Source of the DNA: Entamoeba histolytica HM-1:IMSS | Lineage: Eukaryota > Evosea > Mastigamoebida > Endamoebidae | Assembly: GCF_000208925.1 (NCBI RefSeq) | Contig: NW_001915064.1 | Location: 1 to 30,445, forward strand | Length of the DNA stretch: 30,445 bases | Direction of reading: 5' to 3' | Part shown: positions 1 to 9,301 of the stretch, piece after piece | Layout: each line of letters opens with the position of its first letter | How positions within the stretch are numbered: the stretch's first letter is position 1 | Made by a program: the position numbers and the translations under genes | Notes under the pieces: model-generated | Databases searched by the model: none | What the model was told of the DNA's origin: nothing | The model's input: only the letters and a program-made list of their open reading frames with translations

Positions 1-1561
1 CAATCGTTCTGGCATTTCAAAACTGATTAACACTGGTTCATTAATGAATATTTTATTCTCTCCTATAAATTTAATATTTTCAATGTTTATATTGGTTAGT
101 GATGTACATCCAAAGAAACAGTATTTTCCTATTTCAATTATACTTATTGATATATTAATACTAGTTAATGACAGACATTCATTAAAACAATAATTTCCTA
201 GTTTAATAATAGTTGTTGGTATAGTAATTTCCATTAATGACGTACAACCTTAAAACAAGATTCTCTTAGTTCAGTTATTTTTGATGGAATTTCTATATGA
301 ACAAGTGACTAACATCCATAAAAACATTTATTTCCTAATTCAGTAATTGTTGATGGTATATTAATTGATTTTAATGACAGACATTTATTAAAACACTAAC
401 TTCCTATTTTATTAACTGACGATGGTATATTAATTGTTTGTAATGACTTACATTTTTGAAAACACTTATCTCCTATTTCACAGAGTGATGTTGGAAGAAT
501 AATGTTAGTTAATGATATACATTCTTTAAAACATTCACGTTCTATTTTAGCAATTGGTGCTGATATATCAACTGATTTTAATGAAGAACATTTGATAAAA
601 CGCATGCTTTTTAATTTAACAATTGGACATGGAATAACAATATCAACTAAGTTAGAAGATTCTCTAAAACACCAGTCACCTATTTCAGTAATTGATGTTG
701 GGATAGTAATACTACTCAATGAGTCACAGCATGAAAAACAATCAAATCCAAATTCAATAATTGATGTTGGAATATTAATTGATTTTAATGTTGAACATCT
801 ATAAAAACAATAATCAGCTATTTTAGTAATTGATGTTGGTATAATAAATTCATTAATATCTTTCTTTTCAATACTCTTCCCATTTATTATTTCTAAATTT
901 TTTGGTATTTCAAAACGATTTAATACAGACTCATAAAAAATACATTGTCTGTGGTTATAAACTTTGCACTTTCTATATTAATTGATTTTAATGACGAACA
1001 TCTTTCAAAACATTTATTTCCTATTTCACTAACATTTGTTGGTATATTAATTATTCTTAATGATGTACAATATTCAAAACATTCATCTCCTATTTTACTA
1101 ACATTTATTGGTATATTAATTGATTGAATATCATCACACCATCTAAAACATATATCTCCAAGTGAATTAACTTCTATTGGTATTGTAGTTCCATATGTAT
1201 TTCTATCTTCTTGTGTATATTCTATATTTTTACATTCATTCGTTTCTTTTTTTTTTCTCTTCTAAATATCTTGAATAATTCACTTTATACCATATTACTT
1301 ATTTAAATATTCTTCCATCTTTAAATATTTTATCTTCTTCTTTATAAATATGAAATGTTTCAATATTAGGAAAGAATTTTCTTGGATATTGATTCAATGG
1401 AATTGGATTAAAATGAAATCGTTCCATATTCCCTTGAAATCTTTTAACTCTTCTAAATTAATAAAATCATTAATATATTCAAAGTACTTTGACACTATCA
1501 TTATTTCATTATATCCTAACCTCATTCTTTCTTTATCATTTCTTTTTGTCGTATTTTCCAT
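1..1561 (-). pseudogene. BspA-type leucine-rich-repeat protein, decayed, 3' end outside window
   Basis: Read on the minus strand this is a chain of about 23-residue Treponema-type leucine-rich repeats (LRR_5/BspA), with units of the form IGDxCFxxCxSLxxIxIPxS. The usual Entamoeba N-terminal region (IMIVSKYFE...INDFINLE) starts from the ATG at 1559-1561. The chain is broken many times: a small deletion near 1440-1455, a nonsense codon at 1299-1301, a frameshift in an A run near 1250-1262, a frameshift in a T run at 933-939, stops at 396-398 and 309-311, and a frameshift near 246-252. Repeats stay recognisable across each break, so the gene once ran through. Intact members of this family are abundant in Entamoeba and some are surface-associated. 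One or two of the homopolymer shifts could be sequencing errors, but the stops plus several shifts make a pseudogene much more likely. Confidence 0.85.
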
Positions 1562-2820
1562 TCTTTTTTATATTTTCTGTTATTGAGTTTTGAAGTATTT
1601 TAAGATTATTATTCATTTTTCTTCTTATTTGTAAGAGGAATTAATTAGAAAATGCACAAGAAAGGTTTTGTAAAAATTGTCTTTTCAAAAAAATATTGTA
1701 ATTTTATCTAAATTAAATGATAGTTAAAATAACATGAGTATTTTGTTTATTTATTATTTTCATTGATGTTATTTTATCATTTTGAATTATCATATTTGAA
1801 AATGATGTGTATTTATTTAATAAGAAATAAATTGTTATTTGTATTTCTATATTTCATCCTTATTCTTGTTATTATATTATTCTTTCTATTATTTTTAGTA
1901 TTTATCATTATAAATTTCTTAGAATATTGATTATTCTGTCATTTCTATTCATTTTTGATGAATAATTAAATGAACAGTAAACAACAACAAATGAATAAGA
2001 ATTATGAATCATTTTAATTCATTTATATGAATATTTCATTTATTTACATATTGTTTTATTGTGTTGTTTCAATTAATACAACACTTTATTCTTCATTACT
2101 TTACATATTTAAACTGGTTTATTATTCATTTTTAATGTTATAATATGTTTCTTCTTTTTGAAATATCATTCAAAACTTTTTCGTAAACGAAAATAAATAA
2201 ATATGAATGACAAATATCAATATATCAATCAATTAAAATAAATAATCAACTCAATAATGTTATTATTATAAAAGAAATAAAATGAATATTAAATTTAATG
2301 AATGATAATATAATGATATTTTATTCTTTATTTCAATACTTAAATAAATTAATAAAATGTCAAAATGAATAATTCTGATTGAATATAAATTGTAATATTA
2401 TTTACAATTATAAATATACAAAATCAAACATCATTTTAGTTATTTTAATTAATTAAATATTATAATAATATTTTATCAAGATGATGTTAAAAGACATTAT
2501 TAATTAGTAACTAACATTTAGATACTTTAATATAACTATTTTAACATTTCAAAATATATATTTCTTCTATTATTCACATTAATATCACGTTATAATATCT
2601 AAATATGTTTGGTTATTTAATTATAGTAAATTTAAAATAGATTAGAAAAATTCTCAAATAACAGAAGTTGAATAATAAAAATAATACTTATAGCTTATAT
2701 CCAGATTTATTAACAAAATGACTATTGATAATATTCACTCTTAATTAAATTATAATATTCACTCTCATCTGTACAATTAAATAAGTGTCAATTTAATATA
2801 TCTGTAATGTTTTGGTTCAT

Positions 2821-2974
2821 TTAAAAAAGTCTTAGTTTGTTAAAAAACTCAACAAAGTCGTTAACTGATTCATCATAGCATACTTTCTTTTTCTCATATT
2901 TTTTTGTAGTTGTAAATATAAAACATGAACGAAAACTGTACATGACTATGTATGGTTGTTGAGAATATATAGTT
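2821..2974 (-). pseudogene. Possible coding remnant, unknown family
   Basis: A minus-strand open frame of about 50 codons with no initiating ATG at its head, closed by a TAA at 2821-2823. Its later part (KKYEKKKVCYDESVNDFVEF) has a composition typical of Entamoeba coding sequence rather than of random AT-rich DNA. It is bounded upstream by a stop and matches no family I know. It overlaps the left arm of the nearby inverted repeat, so the two may belong to one degraded element. Confidence 0.25.
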
Positions 2975-3101
2975 TATTGATGAAACACAAATACAATTGT
3001 TTTTCATTGAAACAAATATAAAATAATATAAAATATCAAAAATGTTTATTAGTCATTTCTTGAGTTACAACCATCCCACTTCATGTACTTCACACAGTTT
3101 C
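2931..3101. repeat. Imperfect inverted repeat, possible small element or stem
   Basis: The left arm (2931-2965) and the reverse complement of the right arm (3060-3101) share TACATGA, then six unmatched bases, then ATGGTTGT, flanked on the outer side by GAAA(A)CTG. About 95 bp separate the arms. The equal six-base gap in both arms and the relatively high GC for this region argue against chance. It could be the ends of a small non-autonomous transposon, a stem of a transcript, or a decayed duplicate. Confidence 0.35.
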
Positions 3102-3297
3102 AACTACATAATAAAAGATATATTAAATAATAAAATATTCATTTATTAATTATGTAAGATTTAATGTTAATATCTCTCTCAGTATAATGGAATATATTTA
3201 ATATTAAATGCCATTTAACTAAAGAAGAAAAACCTCAAAAAAAAAAAGAATAAATAAATCATTTTTCAATAATTTTGATAAAACAAAAAAATCAAAA

Positions 3298-3304
3298 AGG
3301 GTTT
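3298..3304 (+). promoter_or_regulatory. AGGGTTT motif upstream of TRM7
   Basis: AGGGTTT lies eight bases before the TRM7 start codon. The same heptamer or its complement occurs just upstream of four other genes in the window, three of them ribosome-related. No function is proven. Confidence 0.35.
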
Positions 3305-3311
3305 ATATTGG

Positions 3312-4053
3312 ATGAAGACAACAATTGATAAATTTCATAGACAAGCAAAACAAGAAGGATATCGGGCACGTTCTGCTTTTAAACTAATTGACGTTGAACG
3401 AGATTTTCATATTTTTGATGGTGTCCATAATGTTGTTGATTTATGTGCAGCACCTGGAAGTTGGAGTCAAGTTTTAAGTAAAACCATAAAAGAACCAAAA
3501 AATATTGTTTCAGTAGATTTACAAGATATTGCGCCAATAGAAGGAGTAACATTAGTGAAAGGAGACATCACAAAAGGATCAACAGCAAAGGAAGTAATGT
3601 CACATTTTACTGATGGGAAAGCAGATTTAATAATTTGTGATGGAGCACCAGATGTAACAGGAATACATGACATTGATGAAGCAAATCAATGGATATTGAT
3701 GCAAGCAGCATTTTCAATAATGGCAGTTGTATTAAAACAAGGAGGTTCATTTGTAGCTAAAATATTTGTAGAGAATGAATATCCACATTTATACTTTCAG
3801 TTTAAATCAGTTTTTGAAAGTGTTACAATTTATAAACCAGAGAGCAGTAGAAGTAGTAGTTATGGTTTGTTATTATTCTTCCTTTTCTTATTTAGTTATT
3901 CATTTAATAGAACATTTTGTTGTTTGTAAAGGATTTAATGAAGCAAATACATGTTTATTAGAAGATGTTCCAGATAATTTAGAGGATTTACCATTAACAA
4001 AACGTGTAATGACAAGAGAAATAGAATCTGTTCCTATTCAATTAGAACTTTAA
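3312..4053 (+). CDS. TRM7: Trm7/FTSJ1-type tRNA 2'-O-methyltransferase, join(3312..3864,3911..4053)
   Basis: Cytosolic SAM-dependent enzyme of the RrmJ/FtsJ family. The Trm7/FTSJ1 subgroup methylates the ribose at positions 32 and 34 of the tRNA anticodon loop. The spliced protein is 231 residues. It shows the N-terminal YRARSAFKL (K24), SAM motif DLCAAPGSWSQ (43-53), CDGAPDVTG (D110) and SFVAKIF (K150), which supply three of the four K-D-K-E catalytic residues. The fourth, E185, is made by the splice junction. APGSWSQVLS and GAPDVTGxHD are typical of Trm7 rather than Spb1 or bacterial RrmJ. The start is the first ATG and leaves the expected short N terminus. A 46-bp intron (3865-3910) interrupts the SSRSSSY/EHFVVC stretch. 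The stop lies 32 bp before the next gene on the same strand. Confidence 0.93.
3865..3910 (+). other. Intron in TRM7 (46 bp)
   Basis: Begins GTTTGTTATT and ends TTTAATAG. Splicing here joins Y184 to a GAA codon split 1+2 across the junction, giving SSYEHFVVC, which matches the spacing of SSIEAFxVC in FTSJ1. An earlier TTTAG at 3891-3895 also keeps the frame but would insert five residues (VIHLI) before the same E. Confidence 0.85.
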
Positions 4054-4085
4054 AATTTAATATCTTTAAATTTCTAAAATATTAA

Positions 4086-4718
4086 ATGGTAATTAAAATT
4101 AATAAACTTATCAATTTCGGTTATATTTCAATTCATTCTCCTTCTGTCTGTCCTCCTTCTTCTTTTGTTAAATCAGTTACTTCTAAAACCAATCATTTGT
4201 CATCAATAAATGAAATTATTAATTCTTGTGACTCAATTCATATACCTCAATGCAAAGTATTATATGATAGTGAAATTGATTGTTTAGATTCTTTCTCTTT
4301 ATTCTCTAAAATTCATGGAAGAAAAAATATCCATTTAATTGTTAAAACCTTAAACGGTCATTTATTTGGTTCGTTCCATTCATCTATCCCATTTAACATT
4401 AAACATGGTATTATTCAAACAGATTGCACTATTTTCAAATTATCAAAACCTCCTTTAGTTCTATTTCCAAATAAACAACTAACTTCAATCCAATTCAATT
4501 TTGAAGACAAAACAACAATATACACTATTGTTGATGCATTTTCAATTAGGAAAGAAACTGGTCTTGTTTATCCGACAATTAAACATAATTACCATTCTTC
4601 TTCTTCTCTAATCCAAATTAACCCATCAATATTAGCCCAAGACCGTACTTTTTCAATTCAAAGAATTATAGCATTTGAAACTGAAGCAGATAATACTCTC
4701 ATTAATTCATTACTCTAA
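4086..4718 (+). CDS. TLDc-like domain protein
   Basis: A 210-residue protein without signal peptide or membrane segment. The stretch CKVLYDSEIDCLDSFSLFSK, followed by IHLIVKTLNGHLFGSF and later IFKLSKPPLVLF, resembles the TLDc fold pattern (iiYDSdxDgxxxxxFhxKv, lvxVxtxxGxvFGgy, xxFLFSL). Entamoeba species carry many short TLDc-type proteins. TLDc domains are linked to oxidative-stress tolerance and V-ATPase control in other eukaryotes; nothing here shows which role applies. The first 50 residues are Ser-rich and low in conserved features. The gene starts 32 bp after TRM7 and ends 51 bp from the convergent HMG-box gene, so spacing is very tight. The call is by motif pattern only. Confidence 0.55.
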   Translation: MVIKINKLINFGYISIHSPSVCPPSSFVKSVTSKTNHLSSINEIINSCDSIHIPQCKVLYDSEIDCLDSFSLFSKIHGRKNIHLIVKTLNGHLFGSFHSSIPFNIKHGIIQTDCTIFKLSKPPLVLFPNKQLTSIQFNFEDKTTIYTIVDAFSIRKETGLVYPTIKHNYHSSSSLIQINPSILAQDRTFSIQRIIAFETEADNTLINSLL

Positions 4719-4769
4719 TTTTTGGTTTATATAAAAAATAAAATAAAAGTTTTAAAACAAACAACACAA

Positions 4770-5426
4770 TTAAAGAGTAGGAGGTAAAAATTCATTCATA
4801 TTTTTCATTTCCATAACATCAAGTGTAACACTTGGCATTGGCCCTATTCCTTCTTGTGATTGTTGTGGTATTGGAGTAAGAGTTGGCATATCATCAACAA
4901 CAGGCTTAACATTATCAACATGAATTTCTTTTGTTTTATTTGTTTTAGCAAGTTCAACATATCGAATTTTTTCTGTTTCAGGTAAATCCTTCCACATTGA
5001 TGACAGCGTTGTCATTCCTTTTCCTCTACTTCCTTTTTCACGAACATTTTCTCTATGGTCTCTACAGAATAATAAAAATGGATTACATTCAGCTCGATTC
5101 TTACCAAATTCACTTCTTACTTGTCTTTTTCGTTTATTTCCAATATATTCACCTCCAAGCATAACAATTTGAACTGCAGCTGCTTTTCTAAAATCATCTA
5201 ATATCTTTTCATTCTCTTCATTTTTCCACATAATCTCAGCTCGTTCATTTGCTTCATCATAATCACATTCTCCAGCTTTAACAATATCTCTTGATTTCCA
5301 ATAAATGTACAATGCTTGTGCCATTTCCTCAACATCCTCATTTGCAATATCTCTTTTTTTCTTTTTTGTTTTTCCCCCATTTAAATTAATATTAGGTTCT
5401 AATTGTTCAATAGGTGTTGGTTCCAT
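4770..5426 (-). CDS. HMG-box protein, paralogue A
   Basis: A 218-residue probable nuclear DNA-binding protein. One HMG box lies at about 115-165: NPFLLFCRDHRENV, then LSSMWKDLPETEK with the conserved W145, then YVELAKTNK. A Lys-rich patch (KTKKKKR, 19-25) could act as nuclear localisation signal. Residues 31-100 form a charged helical region (ALYIYWKSRD...AEIMWKNEE...MLGGEY) that is shared with the HMG-box gene at 11687-12442 but is not part of the HMG box. The C-terminal MEMKNMNEFLP also recurs there. HMG boxes bend DNA in chromatin and transcription; the specific target is unknown. The start is the first ATG in frame and follows a long pyrimidine-rich stretch. Confidence 0.85.
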   Translation of the reverse strand: MEPTPIEQLEPNINLNGGKTKKKKRDIANEDVEEMAQALYIYWKSRDIVKAGECDYDEANERAEIMWKNEENEKILDDFRKAAAVQIVMLGGEYIGNKRKRQVRSEFGKNRAECNPFLLFCRDHRENVREKGSRGKGMTTLSSMWKDLPETEKIRYVELAKTNKTKEIHVDNVKPVVDDMPTLTPIPQQSQEGIGPMPSVTLDVMEMKNMNEFLPPTL

Positions 5427-5628
5427 TTATTTTTCATTTTTAGTTTTTCTTCCTTTTAATTCTTTTTTCTTATTATTCTTTTACTATTTTTTACTATTCT
5501 TTAATGATTTATCAAAAACAAAAAACTTTTTTTTTGCTTTTTCTCTTTTCTTAATTTTTAAGTTCTATCTTTTTTTCTCTTTTTAAAAACAAAATTTCTT
5601 TTTTTTTTTTGCTCAAAAAACATTTCTT

Positions 5629-8600
5629 TTATTTCTTTTTCTTCTTCTCCTTCTTTCCAATAAATTCAACATATTCCTCATCATATCGTTTAAGAATAAC
5701 CATTATTTGTGGTGAATCTTTTGTGTTGTGATTTATCTCAAAAGACTTTTTGATTGTTGGACATTTCTTAATAAAAGCATCTTCATTTTCAAAAGATACA
5801 ATTACTGCTTTGATTATTTCTGGATGCATGTCTTTGATAGATGTTTCATTATACATAATACTTCCAATATCTACTTTGTTTAGTGTTGTATATTCAAAAT
5901 TAATTGGATTTCCTGATTTAATTTCCAAAACGACTTCATTGATATTTTTTATTTCTATTATTTCATCCTCATTGATAATTTTAAATCCTCCATCAAAAAG
6001 AATCAATTTATCACAGTTATAATCTTTTATTATTTTCTTTGCCTCTTCCATTTTGATATCTTCTTTGAATAATGTTTGGATTGTAAATCCCTCACTTCTC
6101 AAATTACGTGCTAATTTCAATGGCTCTACACTTTTTATACTTGAAACTATCATCATTTGAGAAGTATATTCATGTTGTGAAGTTGGTTGGATTGAATGAA
6201 CAATTAAATCACATACAAATCCATAACTTGTTTCTTTCATTTCTTTTATTGATTCTTGATGTTGTTCCAGTTGATAATAACACCCAGATAATGGAGTTGA
6301 TGATAATTGAGAAGATGGAGTAAGTTTTTGTGTTTCATTTGAATGAACAAGATCATTTTGTTTGAATAAATTTAAATCAACTTTTCTATTAGATGATGAT
6401 TGTTGTCTAGTACGTTGAGTAATATCTTCTTTTGTTATTTGTTGAGTCAATGGTGTATTTACTTTTTGTTCTACTGAATTTGAAATGTATTTTAATGTAG
6501 TATTTTCATATGTTGAAAATAAAGATTGACTAGATGAATCAGGTTCTAATAAGACATCAACGGTTGTAGCATATCCAACAATTGTACCATCATTTAAATT
6601 CTTAATACAACATAAAAATGCATGTGGACATGTTCTAATTGATTTACATTCAATACAAAAAACATCAAAACATAAATAACTTTCATCATTAGCAAGAAGA
6701 GAAGAAATAGTATTATTTTTAATAATTGTTTCTAATTTCTTTAATTTAGGATTAAGTTTCATTAATTTTATTAATTTTGTTGTTTCGTTAGTATTTAATA
6801 TTTGTTTTAATAAAGGGATAGTGACTGACAAACTTTTAAGTTGAGAATATAAATAATTATATGGTTGACAAACATCAACTTGAACATTAAATGCTTTTGC
6901 TAATTCAATAAGATATGTTGGGAAATTATAATGAAGTGAATATGCTGAACCATCTATCATAACTAACATTGACCTTGATAAAAATAATGTTTTTAAAAGA
7001 ACATCAGAAAAAGTACTTCGATCATTATTTGTACTTGACATTTCAATTCCATATGATTTATTTTTGATAAAAGGTGAATAAATAAAAGGAGAAGCATTTT
7101 TACAAGTGATAGATATTGGAGTTATATTAAATTTATAGAGACATCCATTTGAAGCTAAATAAACATTATTATTTTTACTATATTGACATGATGAAATTAT
7201 ATCAGCAGGAACAAAAGTACAATTATTACAATATAAATCATCAATTGTTGTAAAATATGGTTTATATTCATTAACCTTTTTACTAATATTCTTTTGTTGA
7301 TTGAAATATTCTGTTAATGTGAAAAGAAGAGGTTGTTCTGTTAATAAATTACGAAAAATTTGTTTTGTTTTTGGATCAAATGATTGAACTATAGACATTA
7401 TTTCTTCTACACTTTTTGCTTTTTGAATATTAATTGTTTCTGGAAAGATAACTTGTAACTTACTTAAAAATGTTGATTTCTCTAATTCATTTTCTTTCAT
7501 AGTTTCATAGAAATAATACCATCCTAAAATAATCCATAATTTTTTCAATGAAATTAAATCTTTTGCCATTACTGTTGATATTGGTGTAATTAAATCAAAA
7601 AATGCTAATTTTATTTCATCATCTTTAATAAAGATATGTTTTAATGATAATGAACCATGACCAATTGACTCTTGATGTAATGAATAAATACTACTTGTTA
7701 TTCGTATAAACCATTTTCGTGTTAATTCTTTATTTTGTAATAATTTCTTTTGTTGTAAATACCAATTTAAAGGAACTTCAGTAATTGACATTCTTACCAT
7801 TAAAATTGGTTGAGAAAAAAAGTAATATTGAAAATATTTGTTATGAGTTTGACAAAATTTATATAGTCTTGTTTTTACTTCAGGGACGATATGAACAGGT
7901 AGTCTTGTTAAGTCAATATCTTGGAAACAATAAAATTGATTATCTCTATTTCTATAATATGCTCGAAATCCAATCATTTCTGATATTGCTGATGCCTCTT
8001 CATATTCTCCTCCTAATTCAAACATAGATGAATTTGATGTTATTGATGGTATTTGTTGTGCTAATTTAATTAATGATGTTAAGTCAATTGAATTATGATT
8101 TCTTAATGCTTGAATAAATCCAGTCAATTGAACACTTAAATTCATTCCACCAATTGTTTCTTCAATTAAAGAAGCAATTGCTTCTAAGTCTTTTTTGAGA
8201 ATACTACTATTTTAATTTTACCTTTTTAGTGATTTATATTATGAATAATATAGTTAAGTTAATAACAAACTTTCCTCTTAAAAGAGGAGAATCTGGATAT
8301 AAATTCCCTTCTAATAAATATAATATAACCCAATCTGCAACATTAACATTTGATGATGGTGTATAAACAATACTTTCTTTTGTTACATTTCCATGAAATA
8401 ATCCATGACAATAAAGATATTGAAATGCCTTCATTAATTGAGATAATGGTTGTGAAATATTATCAATATTAAATATTATATCAAATAAAACACTTCCTGT
8501 ACATGGTTTCATTAACCATATTTCATCATTATAATAACGTACAATAGTATATTTTTCAATATATTTATAATCAGGAGTTTTAAGAACATCAAGAATCTTT

Positions 8601-9223
8601 TCAATAACTTCTAATTTATTCTTTGTTGTTGATATTCTTAATGTATCATAATGAAAGTCTTTCCATATAGTTACAGATTGACTATAATTTGTTGTACTTT
8701 TACTTTCGTTTGTTGAATCTTGAATTGGTATTTCATCAAATCGTTCTAATCGTTCAAATAATGATGAACTACTTTCTCCTTGTTTATCATTCCATTCTTC
8801 TATTAATGTTTTAAGTGTAGTATATAAATTAAAGAATGGTGATTCTTCATCAACTAAGAAATTCTAACTGATCAGTTATCATATCTCATTGAAATGAAAA
8901 AATTTTGATAATATGACAAACCGAAATCATCTCATTATTTTTCATTTTAAATCTATCAAAATCAATAAAATCAGAAAATGGTGGTAGTTCTATTGAACTT
9001 GTGAAATATGGCAACTTACTTTCATCTAATTTAAATGTAAGAATTATACTAATATTTGAATGATGTTCATCTTCAATCGTAGTTTGCCATTCATTTTCTC
9101 CAACTTGTTCTACATCATCCTATTTGATTAATGTTATGAATGTTCTGATATTCTTTTTTATTTACAAACTCCAACAATTTCTAGATATACATCAAATTGT
9201 TGTTTTAAGTCTTCTAATTCCAT
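5629..9223 (-). CDS. GCN2-like protein with two degenerate kinase domains, join of 9223..9170, 9119..8922, 8863..8271, 8206..5629 on the minus strand
   Basis: Four exons give 1140 residues in one frame. Residues 1-110 look like an RWD domain (start MELEDLKQQFD, later SIELPPFSDF, end TLKTLIEEWND). Residues about 185-302 are a first kinase-like domain: catalytic loop HGNVTKESI (241-249) in place of HRDxKxxN, and ADW (260-262) in place of the DFG region. Residues about 343-580 are a second: FYCFQDI (373-379) has Gln where the VAIK lysine belongs, HGSLSLKHI (465-473) lacks the catalytic Asp, and AFFD replaces ADFG. MLVMIDGSAYSLHYNFP (about 695-711) resembles the GCN2/HisRS core, and ARNLRSEGFTIQT...CDKLILFDG resembles its anticodon-binding-like end. 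GCN2 normally senses uncharged tRNA and phosphorylates eIF2alpha; this one appears unable to phosphorylate. The C terminus is Lys-rich. It ends 202 bp before the HMG-box start on the same strand. Confidence 0.75.
8207..8270 (-). other. Intron 3 of GCN2-like gene (64 bp), tandem acceptor
   Basis: Begins GTTTGTTATT and ends AAAATAG, immediately followed by a second TAG. Either acceptor keeps frame: the first gives GNSILKK, the second GNILKK. The junction codon is AA|T. Confidence 0.8.
8864..8921 (-). other. Intron 2 of GCN2-like gene (58 bp)
   Basis: Begins GTTTGTCATA and ends CAGTTAG. It lies between complete codons (TCG / AAT). The earlier CAG and the later CTTAG acceptors both bring in-frame stops, so this acceptor is the only one of the three that keeps the reading frame. 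Confidence 0.75.
9120..9169 (-). other. Intron 1 of GCN2-like gene (50 bp)
   Basis: Begins GTTTGTAAAT and ends CAAATAG on the minus strand. It falls between complete codons (GGA / GAT) inside the RWD-like domain. Without splicing a TAA follows four codons after the boundary. Confidence 0.8.
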
Positions 9224-9227
9224 AAAT

Positions 9228-9292
9228 TGAAATTTTTAGTTATTCTATATAAAAAATAGAAAATAACAAATACATTTAAAACAAAATGAACT
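9228..9292 (-). promoter_or_regulatory. Short upstream region of GCN2-like gene
   Basis: Only 78 bp separate this start codon from the stop of the NBS1-like gene on the same strand. On the minus strand AAAAATTTCA at 9228-9237 resembles the Entamoeba initiator AAAAATTCA and lies five bases before the ATG, as expected for very short 5' leaders. An AATGAACT-like sequence at 9285-9292 is in the opposite orientation, so its role is doubtful. Confidence 0.35.
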
Positions 9293-9301
9293 TGAAGAAA
9301 A

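Larger units (their letters stand above)
1562..3311. other. AT-rich intergenic region, about 1.75 kb
   Basis: Very AT-rich DNA with no gene I can support. It holds many short near-palindromes, for example ATGAAT...ATTCAT near 2004-2025, that are expected at this base composition. Two structures stand out and are listed separately: an imperfect inverted repeat with arms at 2931-2965 and 3060-3101, and a minus-strand coding-like remnant at 2821-2974. No tRNA-like fold was seen. Confidence 0.6.

Noticed and set aside
502..1127. Plus-strand open frames across the LRR region
   Set aside because: They are mirror frames of the minus-strand repeats.
3775..4053. Separate 92-residue gene overlapping TRM7
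   Set aside because: Its second half is TRM7 exon 2 in frame; its first half is the wrong frame of exon 1.
5500..5625. Plus-strand Phe-rich frame and long T runs as a gene or terminator
   Set aside because: The T runs belong to the leader and 3' regions of flanking minus-strand genes; the predicted peptide is low complexity.
8234..8512. Separate 92-residue kinase-like gene
   Set aside because: It is the end of exon 3 of the GCN2-like gene plus intron 3 read-through; frame and splice signals join it to both neighbours.
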